Of a stretch of 27,694 bases of DNA, positions 17,375-25,103 are shown one piece after another. Position 1 is the stretch's first letter. Every line of letters starts with the position of its first letter. The stretch is from positions 1-27,694 of the forward strand of contig JAJXZA010000155.1 of the NCBI GenBank assembly GCA_021780285.1. Direction: 5' to 3'. The position numbers and the translations under genes are program-made. The DNA is from Planctomycetota bacterium. GTDB lineage: Bacteria; Planctomycetota; Phycisphaerae; WQYP01. The notes under the pieces are model-generated. The model had not been told where the DNA came from. It was given only the letters and a program-made list of their open reading frames with translations, and ran no database searches.

Positions 17375-17896
17375 ATGATGGACCAAGCTGCGCTTGCCAA
17401 GCGCGTTAAAGAAACATCCTACCTGGAAGGCGATTTTCTGCTCCGGTCGGGCAAACGCTCAAAATACTATATGGATAAATATCTCTTTGAAACCCAGCCC
17501 GACATTCTCGGAGCCTTGGGCGCCCGCATGGCCCAGCGCCGTAGCGGCGTTACCACCCGCATTGCCGGGGCAGAACTTGGCGGCGTCGCGCTGGCGGCGG
17601 CTACCAGTCTCGCAGCAGGTTTGCCGTTTATTATTGTGCGCAACAGCAAAAAAGATTATGGCACCAGCAAGATGATTGAAGGTACGCTGCTTCCCGGCGA
17701 TACCGTGCTGCTGGTGGAAGATATTGCCACCACGGGCGGGCAGGTGCTTGAGGCCGCCAAAATTATTGTCGAAGCCGGCGCCCGTGTCGAAAAAATCGTC
17801 GCCGTGATAGACCGCCAGGAAGGCGCCCGCGAAAACATCGAAAAAGCCGGCTACATTTTTGAAGCCATCCTAACCCGTGCCGACTTGGGCATTTAA
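17375..17896 (+). CDS. pyrE: Orotate phosphoribosyltransferase
   Basis: PyrE joins orotate to PRPP to make orotidine monophosphate in pyrimidine synthesis. The 173-residue protein has the N-terminal GDFLLRSGKRSKYYMDKY (19-36), in which the Ser-Gly-x-x-Ser element contacts orotate. It also has the invariant PRPP loop VLLVEDIATTGG (111-122) and the catalytic-loop region around KKDYGTSKMIEG. AGGAG lies 8 nt before the ATG at 17375; a second ATG follows at once, but the spacing favours the first. No other pyr gene adjoins. The next gene starts 86 bp downstream on the same strand and may share the transcript. Confidence 0.95.
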   Translation: MMDQAALAKRVKETSYLEGDFLLRSGKRSKYYMDKYLFETQPDILGALGARMAQRRSGVTTRIAGAELGGVALAAATSLAAGLPFIIVRNSKKDYGTSKMIEGTLLPGDTVLLVEDIATTGGQVLEAAKIIVEAGARVEKIVAVIDRQEGARENIEKAGYIFEAILTRADLGI

Positions 17897-17982
17897 TAGA
17901 TTCATCGCAGAGGGTCGCCGGTTTTGTCCGGCGGTGCCTCGCATGCAGGCATTAGCGTTTACCTTATTTGGAACCGCGGCGC

Positions 17983-19371
17983 ATGGAGCAACCCTCCAAA
18001 CAACATCACCCGCTTCGTCGCGGGCTGCTCACGCTGTTAAAGCTGGCGATTGCGGTGGTGGGCCTCTGGTATGTGATTGCCCACATCAGCTGGGTGGATC
18101 GCGCCACCATACCCAAGGGAGCCGTCATTCGCGGCATAACATTCCTCAAAAATACCCCGCTGCCCGTGTTGGGCCAGCGCCTTATGCCCGCGTATAAGCT
18201 CATCAATACAGCGCCGCCAGGCAAGCCGCCCGTGATGCAGCGCCGCAAAATCGGCGAGCATACCCTGTACGACATCAGCTTTCGCAAGCAGGTCATAAGC
18301 GTGCGGCTGGGTTCGGGCAAACTATTTACGGGCTATGCCGACAACCCACCTCTTTACTTTCCGGGGCATCTGCTTTTGCCCGCAGGCGATTTGCTCCACG
18401 CCGCTGGCCAGCCCGCCGTAGAGGTCGGCCTCAAAGGCATTCTCGCACGGGCCAAGCTTCCGCTACTCTTGATCGGCCTGCTGATCTTGGGTTTTCAGTT
18501 TGTGCTTACCGCCTGGCGTTGGCAGCGGCTCATGCGCGTACAGGGCATGCTGCTGCCCTGGCGCCAATGCCTGACGCTCACATTTGTGGGGCAGTTTTAC
18601 TCCACCTTTTTACCCGGCACCACCAGCGGCGACTTGGTTAAAATTGTTTATACCAGCCGCCTTACGGGGCGCAAAACCGCCAGTGCCGTCACTGTATTGC
18701 TTGACCGTGTCATAGGGCTTGTCGCCCTGATGGTGCTTGGCGCAGGCGCTGCAGCCCTGCAGCTTTTATGGCAGAGCCTGCACGCGGGCACGCCCGCCGA
18801 CAGCGCCGGCAATCTCGTGCTGGTGCACATTATTCTGCTGGTTGGTGGTTTGCTTGCGGGCTTGGCGGCGGGGGCGACGATTTATTTCTCAGCCCGGCTG
18901 CGGCGAATGCTCGGTGTAGACGCCCTGATGAATCGCCTGCCGCTGCCCGATTTTATTAAACATGCCGACGAAACCCTCCGCGCCTACCGCGGCCATTTTG
19001 GCGTGCTCGCGTTTGCGTTCGCCATCAGCATTGTTTCGCAGGCCATTCTGCCGCTGGCGGGCTTTTTGGCGGGCCGCGCGTTTGGCATGCATGCCCCCTT
19101 CGGCTGCTTTATGGCGTACATTCCCATCGCCGCACTCTCGGCCAGCCTGCCGATCGTGCCGCCGCAGGGCATTGGTGTATTGGATGCGGTCATTTTGCAC
19201 TTTTTTGTAACCCGCGGTGTAGACACCGCCGGTCAGGCGTTTGCCCTCTCGCAGGCCGTTCGCTTTATGCCCATTATGTGGAACCTTGTTGGCGCTTATT
19301 GGGTGGTGCGCGGCAACTACTCCCGCCATCGCGCTCAAGAAATGCAGCAGCAAGACGACGCACAGGCCTGA
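17983..19371 (+). CDS. Flippase-like membrane protein (LPG synthase TM / UPF0104 family)
   Basis: The 462-residue protein belongs to the family of the membrane half of lysyl-phosphatidylglycerol synthase, thought to move lipids or lipid-linked sugars. The family core is clear: FVGQFYSTFLPGTTSGDLVKI (about 201-221), then SAVTVLLDRVIGLVALM (234-250), with further helices to about residue 445 and the late motif PPQGIGVLDAVI. Residues 14-33 form the first helix. Unusually, about 125 residues of non-membrane sequence (34-158) separate it from the next helix, where most relatives have a short loop. The ATG at 17983 is used. A TTG at 17968 is in frame, but neither start has a good ribosome site. No aminoacyl-transfer domain is attached. 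The substrate is unknown. Confidence 0.8.
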   Translation: MEQPSKQHHPLRRGLLTLLKLAIAVVGLWYVIAHISWVDRATIPKGAVIRGITFLKNTPLPVLGQRLMPAYKLINTAPPGKPPVMQRRKIGEHTLYDISFRKQVISVRLGSGKLFTGYADNPPLYFPGHLLLPAGDLLHAAGQPAVEVGLKGILARAKLPLLLIGLLILGFQFVLTAWRWQRLMRVQGMLLPWRQCLTLTFVGQFYSTFLPGTTSGDLVKIVYTSRLTGRKTASAVTVLLDRVIGLVALMVLGAGAAALQLLWQSLHAGTPADSAGNLVLVHIILLVGGLLAGLAAGATIYFSARLRRMLGVDALMNRLPLPDFIKHADETLRAYRGHFGVLAFAFAISIVSQAILPLAGFLAGRAFGMHAPFGCFMAYIPIAALSASLPIVPPQGIGVLDAVILHFFVTRGVDTAGQAFALSQAVRFMPIMWNLVGAYWVVRGNYSRHRAQEMQQQDDAQA

Positions 19372-19510
19372 ACAATCCGGTCGCTTGGGCAGTTATGCCC
19401 ACCGGGTATGCAGGCTCAATCGCACCTGACGCCGCAGCCCCGCGGCCATGACGGTATTGATTTTTATGGCTGGTTACACAAGGTTATGAATCGCCTGCGC
19501 CTCGCAGGAC
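19372..19510. other. Short intergenic region with two hairpins between convergent genes
   Basis: TGGGCA-GTTA-TGCCCA (19386-19401) follows the flippase-like gene, and CCTGCG-CCT-CGCAGG (19494-19508) directly follows the FHA gene stop on the other strand. Both stems are perfect 6-bp pairs, but neither is followed by a T run in its gene's direction. They may act as weak or factor-assisted terminators. Confidence 0.4.
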
Positions 19511-20029
19511 TTATTTCTTTGCGTCCGGCTTGTTAAGCGCGGCAAGGGCGGCGAGCGGATCGTCACCGGCCTGGCTGTGTTCTTCCGCGCCGCCTTCATC
19601 GCCAATAATAAGCTCTTGCTCCGGAGGGGCAACGTCCACCGTGCCCGATTTTTCAGGATGATCATCCGGCGTGTTTACCGGCTCCATCGCAAGGTCGCCC
19701 AGAATGGTACGCACCGGCTTGATTTGCGCCGGCTCACCGTCAATCACAACCGTGAAGGTCACCGGCCCTATGCGCACATGGTCGCCGGCCATAAGCGTTT
19801 GCGGCTCGGCTATGCGCTGGTTGTTATGAAACGTCCCGTTAGAACTGCCCACATCGCGCAACACAACCGAATCGTTCTCCCGAACTATTTCGCAGTGTCG
19901 TCGCGACACGGTACCCAGCGGAATCTGCAAATCACAATCGGGGCTGCGCCCGACCAGCGAAGACTCTTTATACAGCGGAAACTCGCGGCGTTGACCGTCT
20001 TCTTTGAAGATCACGAGCGTTACGTCCAT
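19511..20029 (-). CDS. FHA-domain protein
   Basis: The 172-residue protein has one N-terminal forkhead-associated domain, which binds phosphothreonine peptides. All key positions are visible: GRS (27-29), the SRRH motif (42-45) and SSNGTFHN (62-69), followed by AGDHVRIG. The remainder (about 100-172) is acidic, Pro/Gly/Asp-rich and probably disordered, with a threonine in KPVRTILGD that might itself be a phosphosite (inference). No kinase or phosphatase gene adjoins, so the partner is unknown. There is no signal or membrane segment. AGGAGG sits 5 nt before the ATG at 20029, and the gene is divergent from hemW. Confidence 0.9.
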   Translation of the reverse strand: MDVTLVIFKEDGQRREFPLYKESSLVGRSPDCDLQIPLGTVSRRHCEIVRENDSVVLRDVGSSNGTFHNNQRIAEPQTLMAGDHVRIGPVTFTVVIDGEPAQIKPVRTILGDLAMEPVNTPDDHPEKSGTVDVAPPEQELIIGDEGGAEEHSQAGDDPLAALAALNKPDAKK

Positions 20030-20116
20030 GGCAACCTCCTGCAGGTTAAAAGATGAGAGTGAACCCGAAACAATTTTCTATCGTGCGACCGCGGTCCAAA
20101 CAACTGCGGATTATTC

Positions 20117-20126
20117 AGTATAGCAT
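20117..20126 (-). promoter_or_regulatory. Extended -10 promoter for the FHA gene
   Basis: On the minus strand the sequence TGCTATACT places TATACT (20122-20117) behind a TG element, the extended -10 form. The nearest -35, TTACCG with an 18-bp spacer, is weak, as extended -10 promoters allow. It lies about 90 bp upstream of the start codon. Confidence 0.45.
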
Positions 20127-20263
20127 CCAACCCCTAAGTCCGGTAATACGGTCATCAGTTTTTCGAGCCGCGCGGCCCGATCAAACTGCGATTTTCGATT
20201 TTGCTCTGCCTCCGCTACACTTAGGCTATATCGGTACGGCGAGGTTTTCAAGAGGAAAATCAA

Positions 20264-21508
20264 TTGAATTTTATCAGCACACTTCCTCTAGACCAGTTTT
20301 CTCGGACGCCCGCCGGCAATTTCAAGCCCCTGCCGGTGCCTTTGGCCCCTATTGGCCAATCAATAGATGCCCTGTATGTTCATGTGCCATTTTGCACCGT
20401 CAAGTGCCATTATTGCGATTTTTTTTCCGTTGCGGGCCATCTCGACCAAGCTGACGATTTTTTACAGGCACTCGCCCGCGAAAGTGAATTACAAATCGCT
20501 CATTTTGGCCCCATCGCCCCCAAAATGATTTTTGTCGGTGGCGGCACACCTACGCTACTTGCACCGCAAAAACTTGAACGCCTCCTGCAAATTATTGTCG
20601 GCGCGGCCAGCCAATCGCAGCTTGCCGAGTTCACCTTTGAGGCCAACCCCAACACTTTCGACCCCGCCCGCGCCGCGGTGCTGGCCCGGTATGGCGTTAA
20701 CCGCATCAGCTTCGGCGCGCAATCGTTTGTGCCTGCGGAACTTGCCGCTCTGCAACGCGATCATCTGCCCGCCAGCGTGCCCGCAGCCGTACACGCGGCA
20801 CGCACCGCCGGCATTCAAAACATCAACCTCGATCTTATCTTCGGCATTCCGGGCCAAACGCCCGAAACCTGGTCCTACAGCCTGCAGCAGGCGCTGGCGT
20901 GCAACCCCAGTCATATGTCCTGCTATTCGCTCATGTACGAACCCAATACCCCTCTGACGGCACGGCTCAAAGCCGGCCAGATAAAACCCATGGACGATGC
21001 GGCAGAACTGCAACTGCTGCACCTGACGCATCAAACGCTGCACAGCGCCGGCCTGCAACGCTACGAAATCTCCAACTATGCCCAACCCGGCCGCGAGTGT
21101 CGGCATAACCTGCTGTATTGGAACGGCGGCAATCATTTGGCCTGGGGTCCTGCCGCCTGGGCGCACGTCAATGGCTCCCGCTGGAAAAATGTCGCATCGC
21201 TCGGGCGGTATATACAAGCGCTTAACCGCGACAACTGCTCTGTGCCCATCGTTGAGATTGACGAACTTACCGGCTTGAAACGTTGGGGTGAACTGGCGAT
21301 ACTGCAACTCCGTCTGACCGCCGGCATGAATTGGGCCGAACTTAGCCGGCGCAGCGGCGTAGATGTGAAAGGGCGGCTGAAAAGCGTATTGGCCAAATAC
21401 GATGGCATGGGACTGCTGGAAGTTGCCGGCGAGCATCTGCGTCTCACCGACCGGGCCATCAGCATTTCCGACACTATTTTGGCGGATGTGCTTGCAGCGC
21501 TTAGCTGA
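20264..21508 (+). CDS. hemW: HemW-like radical SAM protein (heme chaperone)
   Basis: HemW is the oxygen-independent coproporphyrinogen-III-oxidase-like radical SAM protein, now regarded as a heme chaperone. The cluster motif is CTVKCHYC (Cys44, Cys48, Cys51), preceded by ALYVHVPF. FVGGGTPTLL, EANPNTF, GVNRISFGAQSF and NLDLIFGIPGQT follow in the family order, and the C-terminus holds the winged-helix-like HemW domain. The product has 414 residues, with about 35 residues before the radical SAM domain. The start is the TTG at 20264, with AGAGGA 7 nt upstream; no suitable ATG lies in the N-terminal part. HemW lacks the extra N-terminal motif of true HemN, and no heme-synthesis gene is nearby. The MFS gene follows 44 bp downstream and is probably cotranscribed. 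Confidence 0.9.
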   Translation: MNFISTLPLDQFSRTPAGNFKPLPVPLAPIGQSIDALYVHVPFCTVKCHYCDFFSVAGHLDQADDFLQALARESELQIAHFGPIAPKMIFVGGGTPTLLAPQKLERLLQIIVGAASQSQLAEFTFEANPNTFDPARAAVLARYGVNRISFGAQSFVPAELAALQRDHLPASVPAAVHAARTAGIQNINLDLIFGIPGQTPETWSYSLQQALACNPSHMSCYSLMYEPNTPLTARLKAGQIKPMDDAAELQLLHLTHQTLHSAGLQRYEISNYAQPGRECRHNLLYWNGGNHLAWGPAAWAHVNGSRWKNVASLGRYIQALNRDNCSVPIVEIDELTGLKRWGELAILQLRLTAGMNWAELSRRSGVDVKGRLKSVLAKYDGMGLLEVAGEHLRLTDRAISISDTILADVLAALS

Positions 21509-21552
21509 AATGCCGCCGCATCATAACAACCAACCTTCTAACCGGAGTGTAC

Positions 21553-22974
21553 ATGCGCAAAGCAAGTATTTTCACCATTTTTTTAATCGTCTTTGTTGAC
21601 CTTGTCGGCTTTGGCATTGTGCTGCCCAACCTGCAGCTTTATGGTCAGCGCATCGGCATTAACAACTACTTTTTTCTCACGCTTATCGGGGCGACCTATT
21701 CGCTGTTTCAATTTGCGTTTGCTCCTATTCTGGGCAAATGGTCTGATCACATCGGCCGCCGCCCGGTGCTTATCATCAGCCAGTGTGGAACTGTTTTTGG
21801 GTTCCTGCTGCTTTTTGCCGCCGATTTCGCCAATACCATGGCTCTGGGCGTGACGCTTATTTTTGCTTCACGCATTATTGATGGCATCAGCGGCGGCAAC
21901 ATTTCCACGGCCAACGCATACATTGCCGACATTACCACGCCTGAAAACCGCTCCAAGGGTATGGGCGCCATCGGTGCGGCCTTTGGTTTGGGCTTTGTAT
22001 TTGGCCCGGTGATCGGCGGAACCGTAGCGCACTTCTTGGGCCTGGGCTATGTGCCTATTGTTGCCGCTGCGTTTTCGCTCACCGCGCTGCTCATGACCAT
22101 CTTTACATTGCCCGAATCACGCAAATTCAACGGCGACAACCCCGCCGCCGCCCGCCGCTTTACCGTGCGAACCATCGAGCACGCGCTCGTGCGGCCCATC
22201 ATCGGCCCGATGATTCTGCTGTTTTTCCTTAACGGGTTCGCCTTTGCCGGCATGGAGCAAACCTTCAGCCTGCTGATTCAGCACCGGCTCTATCCGCTAC
22301 CGTCCGCGGTGGAGGTTGGTGCATCGCTTAATGGGCACCACGCTTCGCTTACGGTACCCACCGTACATGTCAGTGCATCGTTTAATGCGCACAGGGTTTC
22401 GCTTACATTGCCCAGCGACTCTAAGGAGTACCGCCGCCAGCAGGATGACCGCGCCAGCACCGCCTCAGGCTATCTCTTTGGCTGCATCGGCATCGTCATT
22501 GTGCTGATTCAGGGCGGTATGATCGGGCGGCTGACTAAAAAATACGGCGAAACCGCATTGGCCATCGTTGGCCCGATGATTATTGCCGCAGGCCTTGTGC
22601 TCATCGGCATTCCGGTGCACTGGGCGTGGCGCTGGACCGGATTTTTAGCCGGCGGCATTCTGCTGGCCATCGGCAGCGGCCTTTTTAACCCCAGCATGCA
22701 AAGCCTGATCAGCCGGCATTGCAGCGCCGGCGAGCAGGGCGAAGTGCTCGGCGCTACGCAGGGTATGGCCAGCCTCGCGCGGGCGTTGGGGCCGGTCGTG
22801 GCTGGTGTGTTGTTTGAATATGCATTTCCAGCAATGCCTTATTATGTCTCGGCCGCACTTTGCGTGCTTGTCACACTGGTTGTGTTTTCCGGACGGGCAA
22901 AATACCGCCCGCCCGTCGCGCCGCCGGTCGCGGTAACTGCCGATGCCGCAGCGGTTAGCCAGGCTGCCGAATAA
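21553..22974 (+). CDS. MFS transporter, TetA-like, with an insert between helices 7 and 8
   Basis: This is a 12-helix major facilitator transporter of 473 residues. The start is the ATG at 21553, with GGAG 6 nt upstream. The first helix (FLIVFVDLVGFGIVLPNL), motif A in the loop between helices 2 and 3 (GKWSDHIGRRPVL, 61-73) and the helix-5 region (GAAFGLGFVFGPVIGG) resemble the TetA/multidrug drug:proton antiporters. Substrate specificity cannot be read, and drug resistance should not be assumed. Helix 7 ends near SLLIQHRLYPL. Where relatives pass straight into helix 8, this protein carries about 50 hydrophilic residues containing two copies of an 18-residue unit (see the repeat entry). It follows hemW by 44 bp. 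Confidence 0.85.
   Translation: MRKASIFTIFLIVFVDLVGFGIVLPNLQLYGQRIGINNYFFLTLIGATYSLFQFAFAPILGKWSDHIGRRPVLIISQCGTVFGFLLLFAADFANTMALGVTLIFASRIIDGISGGNISTANAYIADITTPENRSKGMGAIGAAFGLGFVFGPVIGGTVAHFLGLGYVPIVAAAFSLTALLMTIFTLPESRKFNGDNPAAARRFTVRTIEHALVRPIIGPMILLFFLNGFAFAGMEQTFSLLIQHRLYPLPSAVEVGASLNGHHASLTVPTVHVSASFNAHRVSLTLPSDSKEYRRQQDDRASTASGYLFGCIGIVIVLIQGGMIGRLTKKYGETALAIVGPMIIAAGLVLIGIPVHWAWRWTGFLAGGILLAIGSGLFNPSMQSLISRHCSAGEQGEVLGATQGMASLARALGPVVAGVLFEYAFPAMPYYVSAALCVLVTLVVFSGRAKYRPPVAPPVAVTADAAAVSQAAE
22306..22413 (+). repeat. 54-bp imperfect tandem duplication inside the MFS gene
   Basis: Two adjacent 18-codon units are related: AVEVGASLNGHHASLTVP (22306-22359) and TVHVSASFNAHRVSLTLP (22360-22413). 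Ten of the last 17 residues are identical, and the DNA shares blocks such as GTGCATCG, TTAATG and TTCGCTTAC. The unit lies in the predicted outside loop between helices 7 and 8. The frame is kept. Confidence 0.7.
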
Positions 22975-23243
22975 TTTAGTTATAACGCGGGCAACCTCTT
23001 GGTGGCCGCAACGCTTTTGCTGCGCAAAACCGCCGCAATTTCGGGCGCGGCCCACCTGCAACATCTTGTTATTTTGGCAAGAAATACGCCACACGATACC
23101 TCGAACTCAAGACCAAAATCTCGTGCCGCGCTATTGAAGCTTTGCGCCTTTGCAACTTGGCGGTTAACTCCGTCTCTCATCTTGCGGCCCGCAGGCCGCG
23201 CTTGCACCCCAACCTGCCCGGGCATTGAATAAAACATGCATGA

Positions 23244-23285
23244 AACCAGACTTTACTTTTAGACCTCTAAATGTAAAGTCTGGTT
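23244..23285. repeat. 42-bp near-perfect palindrome
   Basis: AACCAGACTTTAC (23244-23256) pairs exactly with GTAAAGTCTGGTT (23273-23285). Inside, TTTAGA (23258-23263) pairs with TCTAAA (23266-23271) around a CC loop, with a single T-T mismatch between the blocks. That makes 19 of 20 pairs. It has lower GC content than the GC-rich surroundings and no following T run. It could be a small palindromic mobile repeat, the joined ends of a lost insertion sequence, or a structured 3' end. Confidence 0.75.
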
Positions 23286-23368
23286 GCGGCGGATGCCGCA
23301 GCCGTTTTATGCCATCAGGACGATAAATGTGCCCCGGCGTGCCCCGCAGCAGGCTTACCGCGTGTAAC

Positions 23369-23385
23369 GCAGGCTTCCAGCCTGC
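23369..23385. repeat. 17-bp 7-3-7 hairpin, second member of a dispersed family
   Basis: GCAGGCTTCCAGCCTGC is a perfect 7-bp inverted repeat around TCC, preceded by AAC. It shares geometry, flank and about two thirds of its bases with the copy at 9071-9087. Confidence 0.6.
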
Positions 23386-23415
23386 CCGGTCACCGTCTGT
23401 GGACGGTTACGTATT

Positions 23416-24207
23416 TTATGCCGCCGTTGCTGCCGGCCAGTGACGTTGCTCAACGCCCAGTCGCTTGCCCAGCCATATCGTAACGGCAAAGCCCGCAAAC
23501 CAGCCGATGGTTGCCCCCATAATGATATCGCTGTAAAAGTGCGCCTGCATCACCACCCTCGAAAACGCCGTCAGCCACGCCAGCGTCAGCCACAGCCACC
23601 GTCCCTTGGGCGACAGATAGGTCATGGCCGCTGCCATGGCAAAGGCCGCACAGGCGTGCCCGCTCGGAAAGCTCAAATCGTGTTGCGTATGAAAGCCGCG
23701 AAACAGCACCCAGATGTTATGCCCCGTGTTCAGGTGGCCGTTGGCCATCGGTCCGATGGGCCGCAGCCGACCAAACACACATTTAAACAATTCCGATACC
23801 GCCCCAGCCCCCAGCACCGAGCCTAGCAACATGCCCGCGCTTTTGAAGCCGGCCGGGTCGTACACAATCAGCAGCAGGCAAATGAACAGCACTTCTTCCG
23901 GCTCGCCTATGTCGCGCAAAATGCGCCAGAAGTTTTCGCTGTGATGGTACACGCTTGAGTGCAGCGGCGGCGGCGTCGTGCGCCACCATGGCGCGTCGGG
24001 ATGTGTTTTGGCGTTGAGTTTAACGTCCGCCCAACTGTAAGGCTGCTGATCGCCCATAAACCACCGCGTGGCCCGCCAGGCGGCGGTATCCAGCCGCGCG
24101 TTGTTAGCCAGCAGCAGCACCTCGGCGATTGCTACAATCGCCAGCAAAATCAGATTTTTGAACAGCACCGGATGACGGCTCTTCCAACTGGTGGTGGGCT
24201 GGGGCAT
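23416..24207 (-). CDS. PAP2-family membrane phosphatase
   Basis: The 263-residue protein carries the full PAP2 active site: KCVFGRLRP (142-150, matching K-x6-RP), PSGH (181-184) and SRVVMQAHFYSD (216-227, with the SR and catalytic His223). Hydrophobic helices lie at about 17-35, 104-117, 124-138, 186-198, 206-220 and 228-247, consistent with a lipid phosphatase facing the periplasm, for example on undecaprenyl or phosphatidate phosphates. The substrate cannot be read. It starts 20 bp after the rpsB stop on the same strand and is probably cotranscribed with rpsB, in the place where tsf normally stands. GGAG lies about 10 nt before the ATG, a slightly long spacing. Confidence 0.9.
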   Translation of the reverse strand: MPQPTTSWKSRHPVLFKNLILLAIVAIAEVLLLANNARLDTAAWRATRWFMGDQQPYSWADVKLNAKTHPDAPWWRTTPPPLHSSVYHHSENFWRILRDIGEPEEVLFICLLLIVYDPAGFKSAGMLLGSVLGAGAVSELFKCVFGRLRPIGPMANGHLNTGHNIWVLFRGFHTQHDLSFPSGHACAAFAMAAAMTYLSPKGRWLWLTLAWLTAFSRVVMQAHFYSDIIMGATIGWFAGFAVTIWLGKRLGVEQRHWPAATAA

Positions 24208-24227
24208 CCGGCACGGCTCCGTTAAAG

Positions 24228-25094
24228 TCAGGCATTGGCCGCAGGGGCGGTCGCATCGCCCGCAGGCGATTCACTTGCGGCGGCTTGCGGTTTTTCAATT
24301 TGGGCGGCGGCGTCTTCAGCTTCCGCAGTGGTGGTGCGGCGGCGACCGCGCGATGGCCGCTGCTGTTGTTGCGGGGCTTTGTCCTGTTCTTCCTTGGCTA
24401 CGCGGCCCGCTTTGCCTTCGTTAATTGCAGTGGCAATCTGCTTCATGAGCAGGTCAATGCCGCGCATGGCGTCATCGTTGCCGGGAATGGCAATATCAAT
24501 CAGGTCCGGGTCGCTGTCGGTGTCAATAATGGCCACCACCGGAATGCCCAGTTTGCGCGCTTCGAGAATGGCGATGTTTTCACGCCGGACATCCACCACA
24601 AACAGCGCCCCAGGCAGCCGATCCATGGTGCGAATGCCCGCCAGGTTGCGCAAAATCTTCTGATATTCGCGCTTCAGGCTCGATTCCATTTTCTTCGAGT
24701 AATTTTTGTTCAATTCCGGCGACTGCAAAATGCGCTCAAGCTCTTCCAGTCGCTGTAAACGCGAGCGAATCGTCCGGAAATTCGTCAGCGTGCCGCCCAG
24801 CCAACGCTCAATAACCACGGGCATGCCGGTTTGCTTGCCCACTTCTTCCACCACCGAACGCGCCTGGCGCTTCGTGCCCACAAACAACACGTCGCGTCCG
24901 GAGGCCACAAGCCGGCTCAAAAACTTCTGTGCCGCCATCAGGCCCTTAAGCGTTTCACGCACGTCAATTATGTGAATGAGGTTCTTTTTGCCATAAATGT
25001 ATGGCTTCATCTTCGGGTTCCATCGGCTGGTGCGATGGCCAAAGTGAATACCGGAGTCCACGAGATCGCGCACAAACTGCTTGGCTTCAGACAT
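24228..25094 (-). CDS. rpsB: 30S ribosomal protein S2 with a C-terminal extension
   Basis: S2 is a small-subunit ribosomal protein needed to bind S1. The body (1-228) is standard: FGHRTSRWNPKMKPYIYG, FVGTKRQA, ERWLGGTLTNF, PGALFVVDVRRENIAILEA, and DTDSDPDLIDIAIPGNDDAMR. The protein has 288 residues, against about 240-255 in most bacteria. The excess is a polar, low-complexity tail (229-288) with a run of glutamines, GRRR, and an Ala-rich end. The ATG at 25094 is chosen because AAAGG lies at a good distance; an upstream GTG at 25103 is in frame. Elongation factor Ts, the usual next gene, is absent. Confidence 0.96.
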   Translation of the reverse strand: MSEAKQFVRDLVDSGIHFGHRTSRWNPKMKPYIYGKKNLIHIIDVRETLKGLMAAQKFLSRLVASGRDVLFVGTKRQARSVVEEVGKQTGMPVVIERWLGGTLTNFRTIRSRLQRLEELERILQSPELNKNYSKKMESSLKREYQKILRNLAGIRTMDRLPGALFVVDVRRENIAILEARKLGIPVVAIIDTDSDPDLIDIAIPGNDDAMRGIDLLMKQIATAINEGKAGRVAKEEQDKAPQQQQRPSRGRRRTTTAEAEDAAAQIEKPQAAASESPAGDATAPAANA

Positions 25095-25103
25095 GAAAAA
25101 CAC

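Larger units (their letters stand above)
22975..23415. other. Gene-free stretch rich in palindromes between convergent genes
   Basis: Between the MFS and PAP2 stop codons I find no convincing gene. The stretch contains GCGGCC-CGCA-GGCCGC (23184-23199), the 42-bp palindrome at 23244-23285, GCGGC-GGAT-GCCGC (23286-23299), the 7-3-7 hairpin at 23369-23385, and ACCGTC-TGTG-GACGGT (23392-23407). The last lies just past the PAP2 stop and may end that transcript. None is followed by a T run. Confidence 0.6.

Noticed and set aside
21553..22974. Calling the MFS protein a tetracycline-resistance determinant
   Set aside because: Motif A and helix 1 are shared by many transporters of this group; substrate cannot be judged, and the context (hemW) gives no support.
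22980..23237. Small minus-strand gene downstream of the MFS transporter
   Set aside because: Several overlapping frames are open here, none has a ribosome site or recognisable motif, and the stretch is dominated by hairpins.
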